A stretch of 64,000 nucleotides of DNA from Akkermansiaceae bacterium UBA5689 (GTDB taxonomy: Bacteria; Verrucomicrobiota; Verrucomicrobiia; Verrucomicrobiales; Akkermansiaceae): the NCBI GenBank assembly GCA_002420305.1, contig DIHT01000133.1, positions 7,670 through 71,669 of the forward strand. Reading direction: 5' to 3'. The notes under the pieces are model-generated. The model saw only the letters and a program-made list of their open reading frames with translations. It was not told where the DNA came from and did no database searches. The translations under genes and the position numbers were made by a program. This document shows, piece after piece, positions 17,146-26,238 of this stretch; positions within the stretch are counted from its first letter, which is position 1; every line of letters begins with the position of its first letter.

Positions 17146-18051
17146 GTGAAAGCTCTTATCCTGGTATTATTAACGTTAGCGCCTATGGCCCGCGGCGGGG
17201 ACTGGGTTGATCTCTGGACGGGTGAGGCTCCGGGGGCCAAACGCCCGCCGGCCGGGACCGAAACTGGCGGAAGCAACTGGAGATTTTCTCATACGGAAAT
17301 TCCCCAGTACAGTTTGTTTCCAGCAAAAAAACCGAATGGAACGGGGGTGGTGATTTTGCCAGGTGGGGGCTATGCCAACCTCGCAGCAGATCACGAAGGG
17401 CGGCAAGTTGGAGAGTGGTTCGCCAAACGGGGAGTAACGGCCATGGTGGTCAAATATAGGGTTAGCTCCAACCCTGCCCTTGGATATCATTATCCCATCC
17501 CTCAAATGGATGTTCGGCGGGCGATCCGGACAATGAGGTCCATGTCGACGAAGTGGGCCGTGGATGCGGGTCGGATCGGCGTTCTGGGGTTTTCGGCCGG
17601 AGGCCACCTCTGCTCTACCGCAGTCACAATGTTCGATGACACATTCAAGCAGGAAACACAGGACCCTATCGACATGCTAAGCTGTCGGCCGAACTTTGGG
17701 ATTCTCTGCTATCCTGTGATTGCAATGGGCCAGCCCTATTGCCACGGGGGGTCGGTGAGGAATTTACTGGGAGAGGCGCCCTCTCAGGAACTCCTCGACC
17801 GGAACAATACCGCATTACGAGTCACTAGTCGCACCCCTCCGATTTTTCTCGTCCACTCTGCCGATGACCGGGCAGTGCCTTTACGGAATGGCACGGAATT
17901 TGTGGCAGCTTGTGCGGAGAAGGGAGTTCCGGTGACCTGCCATATTTATGCCAAGGGAGGCCATGGTTATGGTCTGGGCCGGGCTGGAGAATCCAAAAAC
18001 TGGCCTGCCCGCCTCGAAGATTGGATGCGAAGCCACGGATGGATGGAGTGA
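17146..18051 (+). CDS. Secreted alpha/beta hydrolase, acetylxylan-esterase-like
   Basis: 301 residues from a GTG start (17146), with a signal peptide cleaving near ARGGDW. The oxyanion segment LPGGGYANLA (about 69-78), the nucleophile GFSAGGH (about 149-155), the acid in SADDRAVPL and the histidine in KGGHGYG form the Ser-Asp-His triad of the BD-FAE/Axe1-like esterases that remove acetyl or feruloyl groups from plant or algal polysaccharides. It lies 49 bases after the permease but is probably a separate unit, being secreted and catabolic. Convergent with the parvulin gene. Confidence 0.85.
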   Translation: MKALILVLLTLAPMARGGDWVDLWTGEAPGAKRPPAGTETGGSNWRFSHTEIPQYSLFPAKKPNGTGVVILPGGGYANLAADHEGRQVGEWFAKRGVTAMVVKYRVSSNPALGYHYPIPQMDVRRAIRTMRSMSTKWAVDAGRIGVLGFSAGGHLCSTAVTMFDDTFKQETQDPIDMLSCRPNFGILCYPVIAMGQPYCHGGSVRNLLGEAPSQELLDRNNTALRVTSRTPPIFLVHSADDRAVPLRNGTEFVAACAEKGVPVTCHIYAKGGHGYGLGRAGESKNWPARLEDWMRSHGWME

Positions 18052-18099
18052 TCCGCGACCATGGACTGCTATCTGGCAGCAGTTTCCTGCGCTAGCGGC

Positions 18100-18996
18100 T
18101 CAGCTCTCTGGCGAGTTCGTCTCGGGTTCGCCGTCCTCTCCGCTGAAATCGACTTTCTCCACAGTGGCTCCTTTCCTTAGGTTGGCGGCGAAGTTACGCA
18201 GTGCGTTCCGGCGTTTCTCAAATTCCACCCGATGGGTAATGTCCTCCTGAACCTCCTCAAAAGCTCGGACCACAGCCGGTTTGATCTCAGCGATCTTAAG
18301 AATGTGGTAGGAGTGCTCGTAGGCGATGACGGGGCTGACCTCCTCGAGCCGCATCGTGAACATGATTGATTCAATCGGGTTTGATGGCCGATCGAAAGTA
18401 ATCCAGCCCAGGTCAATTTCTCCCGATTCTTTCTCGGTCTCTGCCTTCGCGATTTCCTCGAAGTTGGCACCATCAACAAGCGCTTCGCGGAGCTCACCCA
18501 TCTCTTCCAACAAGAGGACAGGATCCTCATGTTTCTCAAGAGACTTCATGAAATGAAGGACTCGCACTTCGGCAGTAGTCCGAAATTCTCTTTCGTTGTC
18601 CTTGTAGTAGTTCCGGACGTCCTGATCAGAGACATCCGTTTTGCCCGCCAGAACTCCATCGAGAAACTTCTCCATACGCAAGTTGGCCTCGCACTCATCC
18701 TGCAGACTGTCGCGCTGCGCCTCCAGCATGTCCCAGCTTGCACCATGTTTACGATATTCCTTCAGGGTGCCCTCAAGCCGCTCCTTGATCTCATCTTCAG
18801 GGAGATCAGGGAATTGAGATTCGGCCTCCTGTGCGATTAAGACCGAATCGATGACCTCTTCCTCCGCCTGCTCCATGAACTCGGGATCCCGTTCGCAACA
18901 AGATACTTGCAGGCGGGCCTCGGCTTCAGACTTGATCCGGGCAAAGGCATCCTCAAGAAGATTTGGGTCGATAAGTTCTCCGTTAACGCGAAGCAT
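18100..18996 (-). CDS. Peptidyl-prolyl isomerase, parvulin type, cytosolic
   Basis: 298 residues. The C-terminal half has the parvulin domain: EVRVLHFMKS, a helix with ALVDGANFEEIAKAETEKESG, then IDLGWITFDR and a terminal SYHILKIAEIKP strand, as in SurA, PrsA and NifM. The N-terminal half is a charged helical region resembling the SurA/NifM chaperone lobe. No signal peptide or lipobox, so it is predicted to work in the cytosol, closer to NifM than to SurA. The gene starts 49 bases after the leuS stop on the same strand and may be transcribed with it. The client protein is unknown. Confidence 0.78.
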   Translation of the reverse strand: MLRVNGELIDPNLLEDAFARIKSEAEARLQVSCCERDPEFMEQAEEEVIDSVLIAQEAESQFPDLPEDEIKERLEGTLKEYRKHGASWDMLEAQRDSLQDECEANLRMEKFLDGVLAGKTDVSDQDVRNYYKDNEREFRTTAEVRVLHFMKSLEKHEDPVLLLEEMGELREALVDGANFEEIAKAETEKESGEIDLGWITFDRPSNPIESIMFTMRLEEVSPVIAYEHSYHILKIAEIKPAVVRAFEEVQEDITHRVEFEKRRNALRNFAANLRKGATVEKVDFSGEDGEPETNSPES

Positions 18997-19045
18997 AGCT
19001 GAGAGGTAGCGGCGGAGGACTCAATCGCCAATCCGAAAGAATATC

Positions 19046-21595
19046 TCAGTTTGCCACGATATTCACCAGGCGGCCGGGAACAACGATGACCTTCCGGACG
19101 GTCAGGCCCTCTATGAGCCCCGCAATTTTGGAGTCTGCCAGCGCAGAGGATTCCAATTCCTCATTCGAAGCCGCGGCATCCACTTGTATCCGGGACCGGA
19201 CTTTTCCGTTTACCTGGACAACCATTTCGATCTCATTTTCCACCAGCAGGGACTCGTCGTAGTCAGGCCAATCTGCCTCGAGACAGGAGCCCCCATACTC
19301 CAGCTGCTCCCAAAGTTCCTCGGTGAGGTGAGGGGCAAAAGGATTGAGCAAGATAAGGAAGGAGCGGAAAAGCTCGTGAGGGACTTCGTTCCCGGCAGTG
19401 AAAGCGTTAATGCATTCCATCATCTGGGAAATGGCGGTGTTAAACCGAAGTTTCTCGATGTCCTCCCCAACTTTCTTGATCGTAGCGTGCATGATCTTGA
19501 GGAGGGCGGGTTCCCCGGGATTGTCGCCGAGTTTGTCTCCATGGGCCCACTCGCCTTCCTGAGTGATGACCATGGCGACTCGCCAGACCTTGGCAAGGAA
19601 GCGCGAGACCCCCTCGACGCCCTGCGTATTCCAAGGCTTTACCTGCTCGAGCGGGCCCATGAACATCTCGTAGAGCCGGAATGCATCCGCGCCATACTCT
19701 GCTACCACGTCATCAGGATTAATGACGTTGCCGAGCGACTTGGACATCTTGCGGCCATCTTCTCCCATGATGAGGCCCTGATTCACGAGTTTCTGGAACG
19801 GCTCTGCAGTATTGAGATGCCCAAGGTCATTCAGGATCTTATGCCAGAAACGAGCGTAAAGCAGATGCAGCACGGCATGCTCAGTACCGCCAATGTAGAG
19901 GTCGACTCCTCCTGTATGGCCCGGGCCTCCAAGCCAGTAGTCTCTGGCCTCAGAAGAAATAAATCGCTCGCTATTCGTCGGGTCGCAGTAGCGCAGGTAA
20001 TACCAGCATGACCCTGCCCACTGAGGCATGGTGTTTGTTTCGCGCCTCTTCCCATCGGAGACCTCGACCCAGTCGGTGGCTTTTGAGAGGAGAGGTTCGG
20101 GTTCTCCGGAGGGATTATAGTCTTCCAACTCTGGAGCGAGCAAAGGCAACTCACTTTCTGGCAGGGCTTCATGGTGGCCGTCCTTCCAGAGGATGGGGAA
20201 GGGCTCCCCCCAGTAGCGCTGGCGGGAGAAAAGCCAGTCGCGCAGCTTGTAGTTGGTCTGAGCCTCTCCATGATTGTGTTCCCCAAGCCACTCCTTGATT
20301 GTTCTTTTGGCTTCTGGGGTTGCCATTCCATCGAGAAAGCCTGAGTTCACGGCGCTGCCATCGCCGGTGAACCCTTGCCAGGCCGTGTCGTCTGCAGGCT
20401 CAACCACCTGGACGACCGGCAGGTCAAATTTGGTCGCGAACTCGAGATCGCGGCTATCGTGGCCGGGCACTGCCATGATGGCACCGGTTCCATAACCCAT
20501 CATGACATAATCAGCGATCCACACCGGAATGGGTTCGTTATTGACCGGGTTGACGGCAAAAGCTCCCGTGGCGACACCCGTCTTCTCCTTGTTGAGCTCT
20601 CCACGCTCCATCTCAGACTTAGTCGCGCACAGCCTCCGATAGGAGGTGACGGCGTCTCGTTGTGGGTCGGTGGTGATCTGGTCTACCAGAGGGTGCTCTG
20701 GGGCGAGGACCATGTAGGTGGCGCCGAAAAGGGTGTCAGGCCTGGTGGTAAATACCTCGATCTCTGCGTCGTGAGTGGGTGCGAGGGGAAAAACGACGCG
20801 CGCGCCCTCGGACCGCCCGATCCAGTTACGCTGGAGCATCTTAATCCCTTCGGGCCAGTCGAGATCCTCCAGCTCGTCGATGAGCCGTTGCGCGTATGCA
20901 GTAATACGAAGCATCCACTGCTGGAGAGGACGCCGCTCTACGGCGTGCCCCTTCTCTTCCCACTCCGAGACTTCCTCATTGGCGAGGACCGTTCCAAGGC
21001 TGGGGCACCAGTTCACGGGAGCCTCTGCGACATAGGCGAGTCGCACATTATCGATTTGTTCCTTGGTCCAGCCCTGCTCTTCCAGTTCGGATACGGGCCG
21101 GGCCCGTTGGGAAGAGGCATCGAAGTAGCTATTGTAAATCTGCAGGAAGATCCATTGGGTCCAGCGTACGTATCCTGGATCCGTGGTATTTACCTCGCGA
21201 TCCCAGTCGTAACAGAAGCCAAGCATCTTGAGCTGGCGCCGGAAGTTATTGATGTTGTTCTGTGTATTGATTCTTGGATGCTCTCCGGTCTTCCGGGCAT
21301 GCTCTTCCGCGGGCAGGCCGAACGCGTCCCACCCCATCGGGTGGAGAACGTTGAAGCCGTTCTTGCGCTTGTAGCGAGTGATGATGTCAGTGGCGGTATA
21401 GCCTTCAGGGTGGCCTACATGCAGTCCAGCTCCGCTCGGGTAGGGAAACATGTCGAGCGCATAGAATTTGGGTGCGGCGCTATCGAAGTCAGGGTCACCC
21501 GGTCCGGGCATATGGAACGTCTTATTCTCGTCCCAACGCTCCTGCCACTTTGCCTCGAAAGTATCGAATGGGTAAGGTTTACGTCGGTCGCTCAT
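19046..21595 (-). CDS. leuS: Leucyl-tRNA synthetase
   Basis: Charges tRNA-Leu with leucine in the cytosol. From the ATG at 21595 ([10 protein letters not shown]) the protein has 849 residues, normal for bacterial LeuRS; a longer open frame starts at 21655 but adds an unrelated leader. The HIGH-type motif is [16 protein letters not shown] near residues 50-65, the editing domain contains [12 protein letters not shown], and the KMSKS loop is [10 protein letters not shown]. The C-terminal domain ends with [12 protein letters not shown] and [14 protein letters not shown], as in the family. Upstream is a serine hydrolase on the same strand about 100 bases away. Confidence 0.97.
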   Translation of the reverse strand: MSDRRKPYPFDTFEAKWQERWDENKTFHMPGPGDPDFDSAAPKFYALDMFPYPSGAGLHVGHPEGYTATDIITRYKRKNGFNVLHPMGWDAFGLPAEEHARKTGEHPRINTQNNINNFRRQLKMLGFCYDWDREVNTTDPGYVRWTQWIFLQIYNSYFDASSQRARPVSELEEQGWTKEQIDNVRLAYVAEAPVNWCPSLGTVLANEEVSEWEEKGHAVERRPLQQWMLRITAYAQRLIDELEDLDWPEGIKMLQRNWIGRSEGARVVFPLAPTHDAEIEVFTTRPDTLFGATYMVLAPEHPLVDQITTDPQRDAVTSYRRLCATKSEMERGELNKEKTGVATGAFAVNPVNNEPIPVWIADYVMMGYGTGAIMAVPGHDSRDLEFATKFDLPVVQVVEPADDTAWQGFTGDGSAVNSGFLDGMATPEAKRTIKEWLGEHNHGEAQTNYKLRDWLFSRQRYWGEPFPILWKDGHHEALPESELPLLAPELEDYNPSGEPEPLLSKATDWVEVSDGKRRETNTMPQWAGSCWYYLRYCDPTNSERFISSEARDYWLGGPGHTGGVDLYIGGTEHAVLHLLYARFWHKILNDLGHLNTAEPFQKLVNQGLIMGEDGRKMSKSLGNVINPDDVVAEYGADAFRLYEMFMGPLEQVKPWNTQGVEGVSRFLAKVWRVAMVITQEGEWAHGDKLGDNPGEPALLKIMHATIKKVGEDIEKLRFNTAISQMMECINAFTAGNEVPHELFRSFLILLNPFAPHLTEELWEQLEYGGSCLEADWPDYDESLLVENEIEMVVQVNGKVRSRIQVDAAASNEELESSALADSKIAGLIEGLTVRKVIVVPGRLVNIVAN

Positions 21596-21698
21596 GGTGG
21601 GTTCTTTGGTCCTGAAACGGGGCGGGAAGGTGGCAGATAAGCCGTAGCAGGGCAAGCGCCCTGCGTCAGGGTTACGGTGGCAGTTGGCGGAGAGCCCG

Positions 21699-22952
21699 CT
21701 ATTCGATCGAATTGTAAATCAGTGGCTTGAGAGCATCCTCGAGAAGGAAGTCGAAGGGGAAGGTTTGCTCCATGGTGACTACGACGAGCTGATCAGCCGG
21801 CGAAATCCAGAAGTGGGTGCTCAACATGCCCCCCCAGCCGTATTCGCCGATGCGCCCTGCCTTGTTCCAATCTTTTTGGTCAACCTTCACTGAGAAGCCG
21901 AGGCCAAATCCCGTGCCGTGTCTCAAGTTCCCTGGGAACCTTATAGGCATCGCCGATGCAGGAAGGTGATTCCGGGTCATATTCTCCACGGTCTTCTTCT
22001 TGAGGAGCCTGTGCCCGTGCAGCTCCCCGCCATTTGCCATCATCTGCAGGAAGCGGGTATAGTCACGGATTGTCGAAGCGAGGCCCCCACCCCCCGAAAA
22101 CATTCTGGTCTTGGCGCTGTAAGTAAACAGATCCGTGGTCCTTCTTTTTAATGCCCCTTTTTTGTTGGAGTCGTAAGCCACAGCTAGTCGTGTTCTTTTG
22201 TCCTCCGGGATCACGAAGCCCGTGTCGACCATTCCCAGTGGAGTAAAAATCTGAGACTGAAAGAATTGGTCGAGAGTCAGGCCTGAAACTCGCTCCACTA
22301 CAGCGCCCAGAAGGTCCGTCGAAATTCCGTAAAGCCAACTCTCGCCGGGGTCAAAGGCCATCGGGATGAGCGCGGCCTGCCTATAAAACCTGGAAAGTGG
22401 GACTGTCTCGAGGAGGGAGCCGTTCTCCCGATGCGCCTCGTCTATCGGCTGAATTCCGATATTTCCGTAGGAATATCCCGAAGTATGACACAAGAGGTCT
22501 TTGACGGTGGCAGGGGTTTTCGGGATCCTCGCCTTACCATCTTTCCAGACCTTGGCGTTTTTAAACTCAGGCAGGTATTTGGAGACGGCGTCCTCGATGC
22601 GAAGTTCACCTCGCTCAACGAGCATCATTGCGGCAACCGAAGTCACAGCTTTTGTCATGGAATAGATACGAAAGATGGTGTCTGCCTCCATGGGTTTTTT
22701 GTTTTCGATGTCGCGGAGGCCAAACGTCTCCGAGTAGACAATTTTTCCTCTCCGGGTAACCATCACGGAGGCTCCGGCAATGTGCTTCTCGCGAATCAGA
22801 GACTGAACTTTGTCTCCAACCGACTGGAGCTTTTCCGAGGACATACCTACCGCGGCAGGGTCAGCGACGGGCAGTTCTTGGGGAGTGGGCTTTCTCGCCG
22901 TGGAGAGTCCGGGAATAAGAATCAGGAACAAGATGACCGCATATAGCTTCAT
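21699..22952 (-). CDS. Secreted serine hydrolase, beta-lactamase/class C esterase family
   Basis: From the ATG at 22952 (MKLYAVILF) the protein has 417 residues and a signal peptide; an upstream in-frame ATG at 22988 adds only 12 unlikely residues. The catalytic SxxK is SMTK (about residue 83), the YxN-type motif is YSYGN or the later YGISTD, and the third motif appears around the [11 protein letters not shown] region. This is the EstB/PBP4*-like group, which hydrolyse esters or small peptides rather than beta-lactams. Periplasmic or secreted. Function in the cell unknown. Confidence 0.85.
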   Translation of the reverse strand: MKLYAVILFLILIPGLSTARKPTPQELPVADPAAVGMSSEKLQSVGDKVQSLIREKHIAGASVMVTRRGKIVYSETFGLRDIENKKPMEADTIFRIYSMTKAVTSVAAMMLVERGELRIEDAVSKYLPEFKNAKVWKDGKARIPKTPATVKDLLCHTSGYSYGNIGIQPIDEAHRENGSLLETVPLSRFYRQAALIPMAFDPGESWLYGISTDLLGAVVERVSGLTLDQFFQSQIFTPLGMVDTGFVIPEDKRTRLAVAYDSNKKGALKRRTTDLFTYSAKTRMFSGGGGLASTIRDYTRFLQMMANGGELHGHRLLKKKTVENMTRNHLPASAMPIRFPGNLRHGTGFGLGFSVKVDQKDWNKAGRIGEYGWGGMLSTHFWISPADQLVVVTMEQTFPFDFLLEDALKPLIYNSIE

Positions 22953-23383
22953 GTGGGTGTTTGTCTCTGATCTTACGGAGGAAGGCAAGTGGCCTCCCCT
23001 CGGCTCATTTACAAGGGGCGGAAAACAGAACCCCGCCGCGGTAGCACCGAAACCACGGCGGGGCCTCTCTCGCTCTTCTCCGAAGAGAAGGAGCGAAGAA
23101 TCTGTTACTCGTTGACCGGGAGGCCGGGAAGGCCTGAACCGGGCGATGAATCCTTAGCTGGGGAAAATCTGTAGCAAGATATATTGAGAAGGGAGGGGGT
23201 TACTCGCCAGAGAATTTCTTATTTTTTTCTTAGTAAGCGCCTTAATATCTGTAGGTCACAAGCAGGTCCCATTCTGGTCCCGGGTTAAGAGCGCTGAGAG
23301 AGCGATCCCTCTCGAAACGGCGCGGAGGTTAGATGGCCGGTTTTCGCACTTTATTGAGTGGAGCTGTTGAGGAGGATGAAGGA
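22953..23383. other. 431-base gap between divergent genes, with two hairpins
   Basis: No convincing protein was found in any frame. It must contain the promoters of the serine hydrolase (- strand) and rdgB (+ strand). A strong GC hairpin lies at 23031-23063 (arms CCCCGCCG and CGGCGGGG), followed by a purine/pyrimidine-rich near-hairpin at about 23067-23097. Between about 23210 and 23245 the sequence is AT rich with a T-run. The first hairpin would look like a terminator for a - strand transcript because it is followed on that strand by TTCTGTTTT. Confidence 0.6.
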
Positions 23384-24007
23384 ATGATCCCATTGCTGGT
23401 CGCGACACGGAATATACATAAAACCGAAGAAATAGCATCAATACTGGGGGAGGGATATCAAGTATCTGACCTTACAACGCTTCCGGGTGCTCCCGATGTT
23501 GAGGAGACGGGATCCACCTTTCTTGAGAATGCGGGGCTCAAGGCTGTTGCTATCAGTAGCGTGACTGGGTCATTAGTCCTGGCGGATGACTCGGGCCTTG
23601 AGGTTGATGCGCTTGAGGGAAGGCCGGGTGTCTACTCGGCTCGTTATGCCGGACTGGAGGCGAAAGACTCTGACAATAATATGAAGCTGCTCTCGGAGCT
23701 CGAGGGCGTGGGAGAGAACAGAAGAACCGCAAGGTTTCGTTGTGTCATGGTGCTGGCTGAGGCTGGGGAAATTCTGGAAGATTTCTCGGGCAGTGTGGAG
23801 GGGCGGATTCTGGAAAAGCCGCGAGGCGATGCCGGGTTTGGGTATGATCCTCTTTTCGTTCCTGGCGGCGAACGCAAATCGTTTGCAGAGTTGGGCCCGG
23901 ATATTAAGAATGGCTTGAGCCATCGGGCCCGGGCGATGGAGGAGGTGTCGGTCTGGCTTTGGCACCGCCATGGCGGTATCCCCGGGGCTTCCCTGGATAA
24001 GGCGTGA
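23384..24007 (+). CDS. rdgB: Non-canonical purine NTP pyrophosphatase (XTP/dITP)
   Basis: Cleans the nucleotide pool by hydrolysing ITP, dITP and XTP to monophosphates. I take the ATG at 23384 (MIPLLVATRNIHK), which gives the Ham1/RdgB N-terminal ATxNxxK motif directly; the longer frame from 23333 adds 17 unsupported residues. ADDSGLEVDALEGRPGVYSARYAG (about 66-90, read in parts) is the substrate and Mg2+-binding block, and GFGYDPLFVP and SHRARAM (about 166-195) complete the family signature. About 207 residues, normal length. Confidence 0.95.
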   Translation: MIPLLVATRNIHKTEEIASILGEGYQVSDLTTLPGAPDVEETGSTFLENAGLKAVAISSVTGSLVLADDSGLEVDALEGRPGVYSARYAGLEAKDSDNNMKLLSELEGVGENRRTARFRCVMVLAEAGEILEDFSGSVEGRILEKPRGDAGFGYDPLFVPGGERKSFAELGPDIKNGLSHRARAMEEVSVWLWHRHGGIPGASLDKA

Positions 24008-24086
24008 GGGAGCCCATGAAACATGCGAAGTAGATCGACGCTTTTTCCCACAGCTGTTACCATGGGCAAAAATTCACAGTGGTGAG

Positions 24087-24584
24087 ATGAGATGGAGCCC
24101 CATTCTTTTGGCCGCCACCTTCGTGGCATTAGCCTCTTCGTGTGCCCGTCATGAGGGTAGCTACCGTCCCCACTCCGCCACCGCCATTGTGGTCAATGGC
24201 AGGGCGAGTGTGCCCCGGGGGGCCCCGCTCGCAGTGAAGCGGGCGATTACAGCAGCGAACCGCATTCAGGGAATGCCCTACAAATGGGGCGGAGGCCACG
24301 CGCGGCTTAATGATTGGGGCTATGACTGCTCGGGTGCGACGTCCTATGTCCTTCGAAATGCCGGGTTGATTCAGGGCCAAATGCCTTCAAGAGGCTTTCT
24401 CCGGTATGGGCGTCGAGGCCATGGAGACTGGATTACAGTATGCGCCCTGAATGGGCATGTCTTTCTGCTCATTGCCGGGTTACGTTCTGATACTCAGGGA
24501 GCCTACCGTCAGGATGGCCCTCGCTGGCGGCCCTATCCCCGTTCGACGAGGGGCTATGTCCTAAGGCATCCGGTGGGTCTCTAA
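24087..24584 (+). CDS. NlpC/P60-family lipoprotein (putative peptidoglycan endopeptidase)
   Basis: I take the ATG at 24087 (MRWSPILL), which gives a lipoprotein signal ending in the lipobox ALASSC, lipidated cysteine about residue 18; the longer frame from 23970 overlaps rdgB. The domain has WGGGHARL and the catalytic YDCSGATSYVL (Cys about 80), with a histidine in NGHVFLLIAG. These are the Cys-His features of cell-wall NlpC/P60 peptidases, though the His region is short. About 165 residues. Likely anchored in the outer or inner membrane and acting on peptidoglycan stem peptides. Confidence 0.8.
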   Translation: MRWSPILLAATFVALASSCARHEGSYRPHSATAIVVNGRASVPRGAPLAVKRAITAANRIQGMPYKWGGGHARLNDWGYDCSGATSYVLRNAGLIQGQMPSRGFLRYGRRGHGDWITVCALNGHVFLLIAGLRSDTQGAYRQDGPRWRPYPRSTRGYVLRHPVGL

Positions 24585-24601
24585 AAGGGAGCGGAGACTC
24601 G

Positions 24602-25276
24602 TCAATTTTCCTCAGCTTGTTGAATACGTTCGATGACCGCGGGTAGCTCCCGGGCGCTGCCAATGACATGGTCGGCAAGAGAGAAATCGCAACAGGAGGT
24701 GACACGATTGGGAATAGCGACATTGGCCATCCCGGCTGCCTTGGCCGCCTTGATCCCGTTGACCGAGTCCTCAATGACAAGACAGGACGCGGGGTCAATT
24801 CTCAGGCGTTGAGCGGCCTCGAGATAGAGGTCGGGGGCGGGCTTTATCCGAGGGGCATCATCGCGGCAGACGGTGATATCGAAGTGGTCCAGAAGGCCGA
24901 TTTTGCTCAACCACCCATCGACCCAGCGATGCGATGAGCTGGAAACCACCCCCATTAAGAAACCGGATTTCCTGCCCCATTCCACAGCCTCAGGAATTCC
25001 AGTCATGGCCTGGGCTCCCTCCAGATTCTTTTCGATGGAAGCCTGACGGGCATCGTCGAGAGAAGACCATTCAATAGGAGCACCAGTCAGGCTTTCCAGG
25101 TGCGTTTTTGGAGACCAAGTCTCAAAGTCGGTTCCGATGCACTGGTTGAAGACTTCCAGAGGTAGTGCATGGCCGTGATCCTGAAATGTCTTGAGCCAAG
25201 CTTGGTAGATCGGCCATTCGGTGTCGACGATCAGACCGTCGAAATCGTAGAGGAGGGCGCGAGGAATTGTTTGCAT
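24602..25276 (-). CDS. HAD-superfamily phosphatase (beta-phosphoglucomutase/GS1-like)
   Basis: From the ATG at 25276 (MQTIPRALLYDFDGLIVDTEW) the protein has 224 residues. The DxD nucleophile motif is YDFDGLIVD, the second motif VVSSSSH, the lysine motif is in KPAPDLYLEAA and the final acid pair in VIEDSVNGI. The cap insertion after the first motif marks subclass I, as in YniC, GS1-like and beta-phosphoglucomutase enzymes acting on small phosphosugars. Substrate unknown. Convergent with the NlpC/P60 gene, 17 bases apart. Confidence 0.88.
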   Translation of the reverse strand: MQTIPRALLYDFDGLIVDTEWPIYQAWLKTFQDHGHALPLEVFNQCIGTDFETWSPKTHLESLTGAPIEWSSLDDARQASIEKNLEGAQAMTGIPEAVEWGRKSGFLMGVVSSSSHRWVDGWLSKIGLLDHFDITVCRDDAPRIKPAPDLYLEAAQRLRIDPASCLVIEDSVNGIKAAKAAGMANVAIPNRVTSCCDFSLADHVIGSARELPAVIERIQQAEEN

Positions 25277-25363
25277 CAAGAATAGGGTCAGATCAAGAGC
25301 TAGCGGAGGGAAGAGGGGGTATCTTTTCCTCGCCCCTTGGGAGCCGCGGGGGGAGAATGCCAT

Positions 25364-26212
25364 ATGCGCTCGATTCTGACCATTTCTCTTCTGGCCTGTA
25401 GCCATGCCGCGTTCAGTGCCCCAAAACCCGAAGTCCGGAAGCCCGATGAGGTTGTTGTCTACCGCAAGACCGAACAGGCCGAACTAGGAATCGAGATTTT
25501 CCGGCCGAAGGGGTGGAAAGCGGGAGATACTCGCTCCGCAGTGGTCTTTTTTTTCGGGGGAGGCTGGGTTGGGGGCTCTACCACCCAGTTTCATCCACAG
25601 GCTACGAGGCTGGCATCTCTTGGGGTAGTGGCCTACTGCGCAGATTACCGGGTCCAGAGTCGGCACAAAACGTCTCCTTTTGAGGCCGTAGCGGATGCCA
25701 AGGCCGCTATTCGTTGGATCTGGCGCAATGCGAAGAAGCAAGGTGTGAATCGGGATCGAATTGTTGCAGCTGGAGGGTCGGCAGGGGGACACCTTGCTGC
25801 CTGCTGTGGCTTGATTGCTGACCTCGATGATGTTCGGGAGGGAGAGCCCGGCTTTATTCCGGCGGCAATGGCCCTTTTTAACCCCGTGATTGACACCTCG
25901 CGGAAAGGATACGGATACGCAAAGTTGAAACAGCGTTACCGCGAACTCTCGCCGGTGGAGCACGTGCACCCCTTGGCTGCTCCCACCCTTGTGCAGGTGG
26001 GATCCGCAGATACCACAACGCCCCCCGCCGGACATAAGCTTTTCAAAGCCCGGATGGATAAGAAAGGACGTTCCTGTAATCTGTTTGTCTCAGAGGGCCA
26101 GAAACACGGCTTCTTCAACCCACGGGGAGACAACAGCCAATACTGGATGACGATGGGAAGAATGGAGGAATTCCTGCACAAGGAGGGACTGCTGACTGCT
26201 ACTGGAAATTAG
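25364..26212 (+). CDS. Secreted alpha/beta hydrolase (BD-FAE / hormone-sensitive lipase-like esterase)
   Basis: From the ATG at 25364 (MRSILTISLLACSHAAFSA) there is a signal peptide; about 282 residues. The oxyanion motif is FFFGGGWVGG, the nucleophile AGGSAGGH, the acid lies in VGSADTTTPP and the histidine in EGQKHGFFNP. This is the class of esterases seen next to sulfatases and glycan hydrolases in polysaccharide degraders, removing acyl groups from sugars. It is convergent with a sulfatase gene 26 bases away. Substrate inferred only. Confidence 0.85.
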   Translation: MRSILTISLLACSHAAFSAPKPEVRKPDEVVVYRKTEQAELGIEIFRPKGWKAGDTRSAVVFFFGGGWVGGSTTQFHPQATRLASLGVVAYCADYRVQSRHKTSPFEAVADAKAAIRWIWRNAKKQGVNRDRIVAAGGSAGGHLAACCGLIADLDDVREGEPGFIPAAMALFNPVIDTSRKGYGYAKLKQRYRELSPVEHVHPLAAPTLVQVGSADTTTPPAGHKLFKARMDKKGRSCNLFVSEGQKHGFFNPRGDNSQYWMTMGRMEEFLHKEGLLTATGN

Positions 26213-26238
26213 CAGCTAGGCTGTCTGGAGCCGTGCAG

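Noticed and set aside
20375..21640. 421-residue open frame on the + strand opposite leuS
   Set aside because: Mirror of the GC-rich leuS reading frame; it has no recognisable domain and its codon use is that of a shadow frame.
23064..23332. Open stretch on the - strand ending SGLPGLPVNE
   Set aside because: No start codon after the preceding stop, and no recognisable motif; chance open frame.
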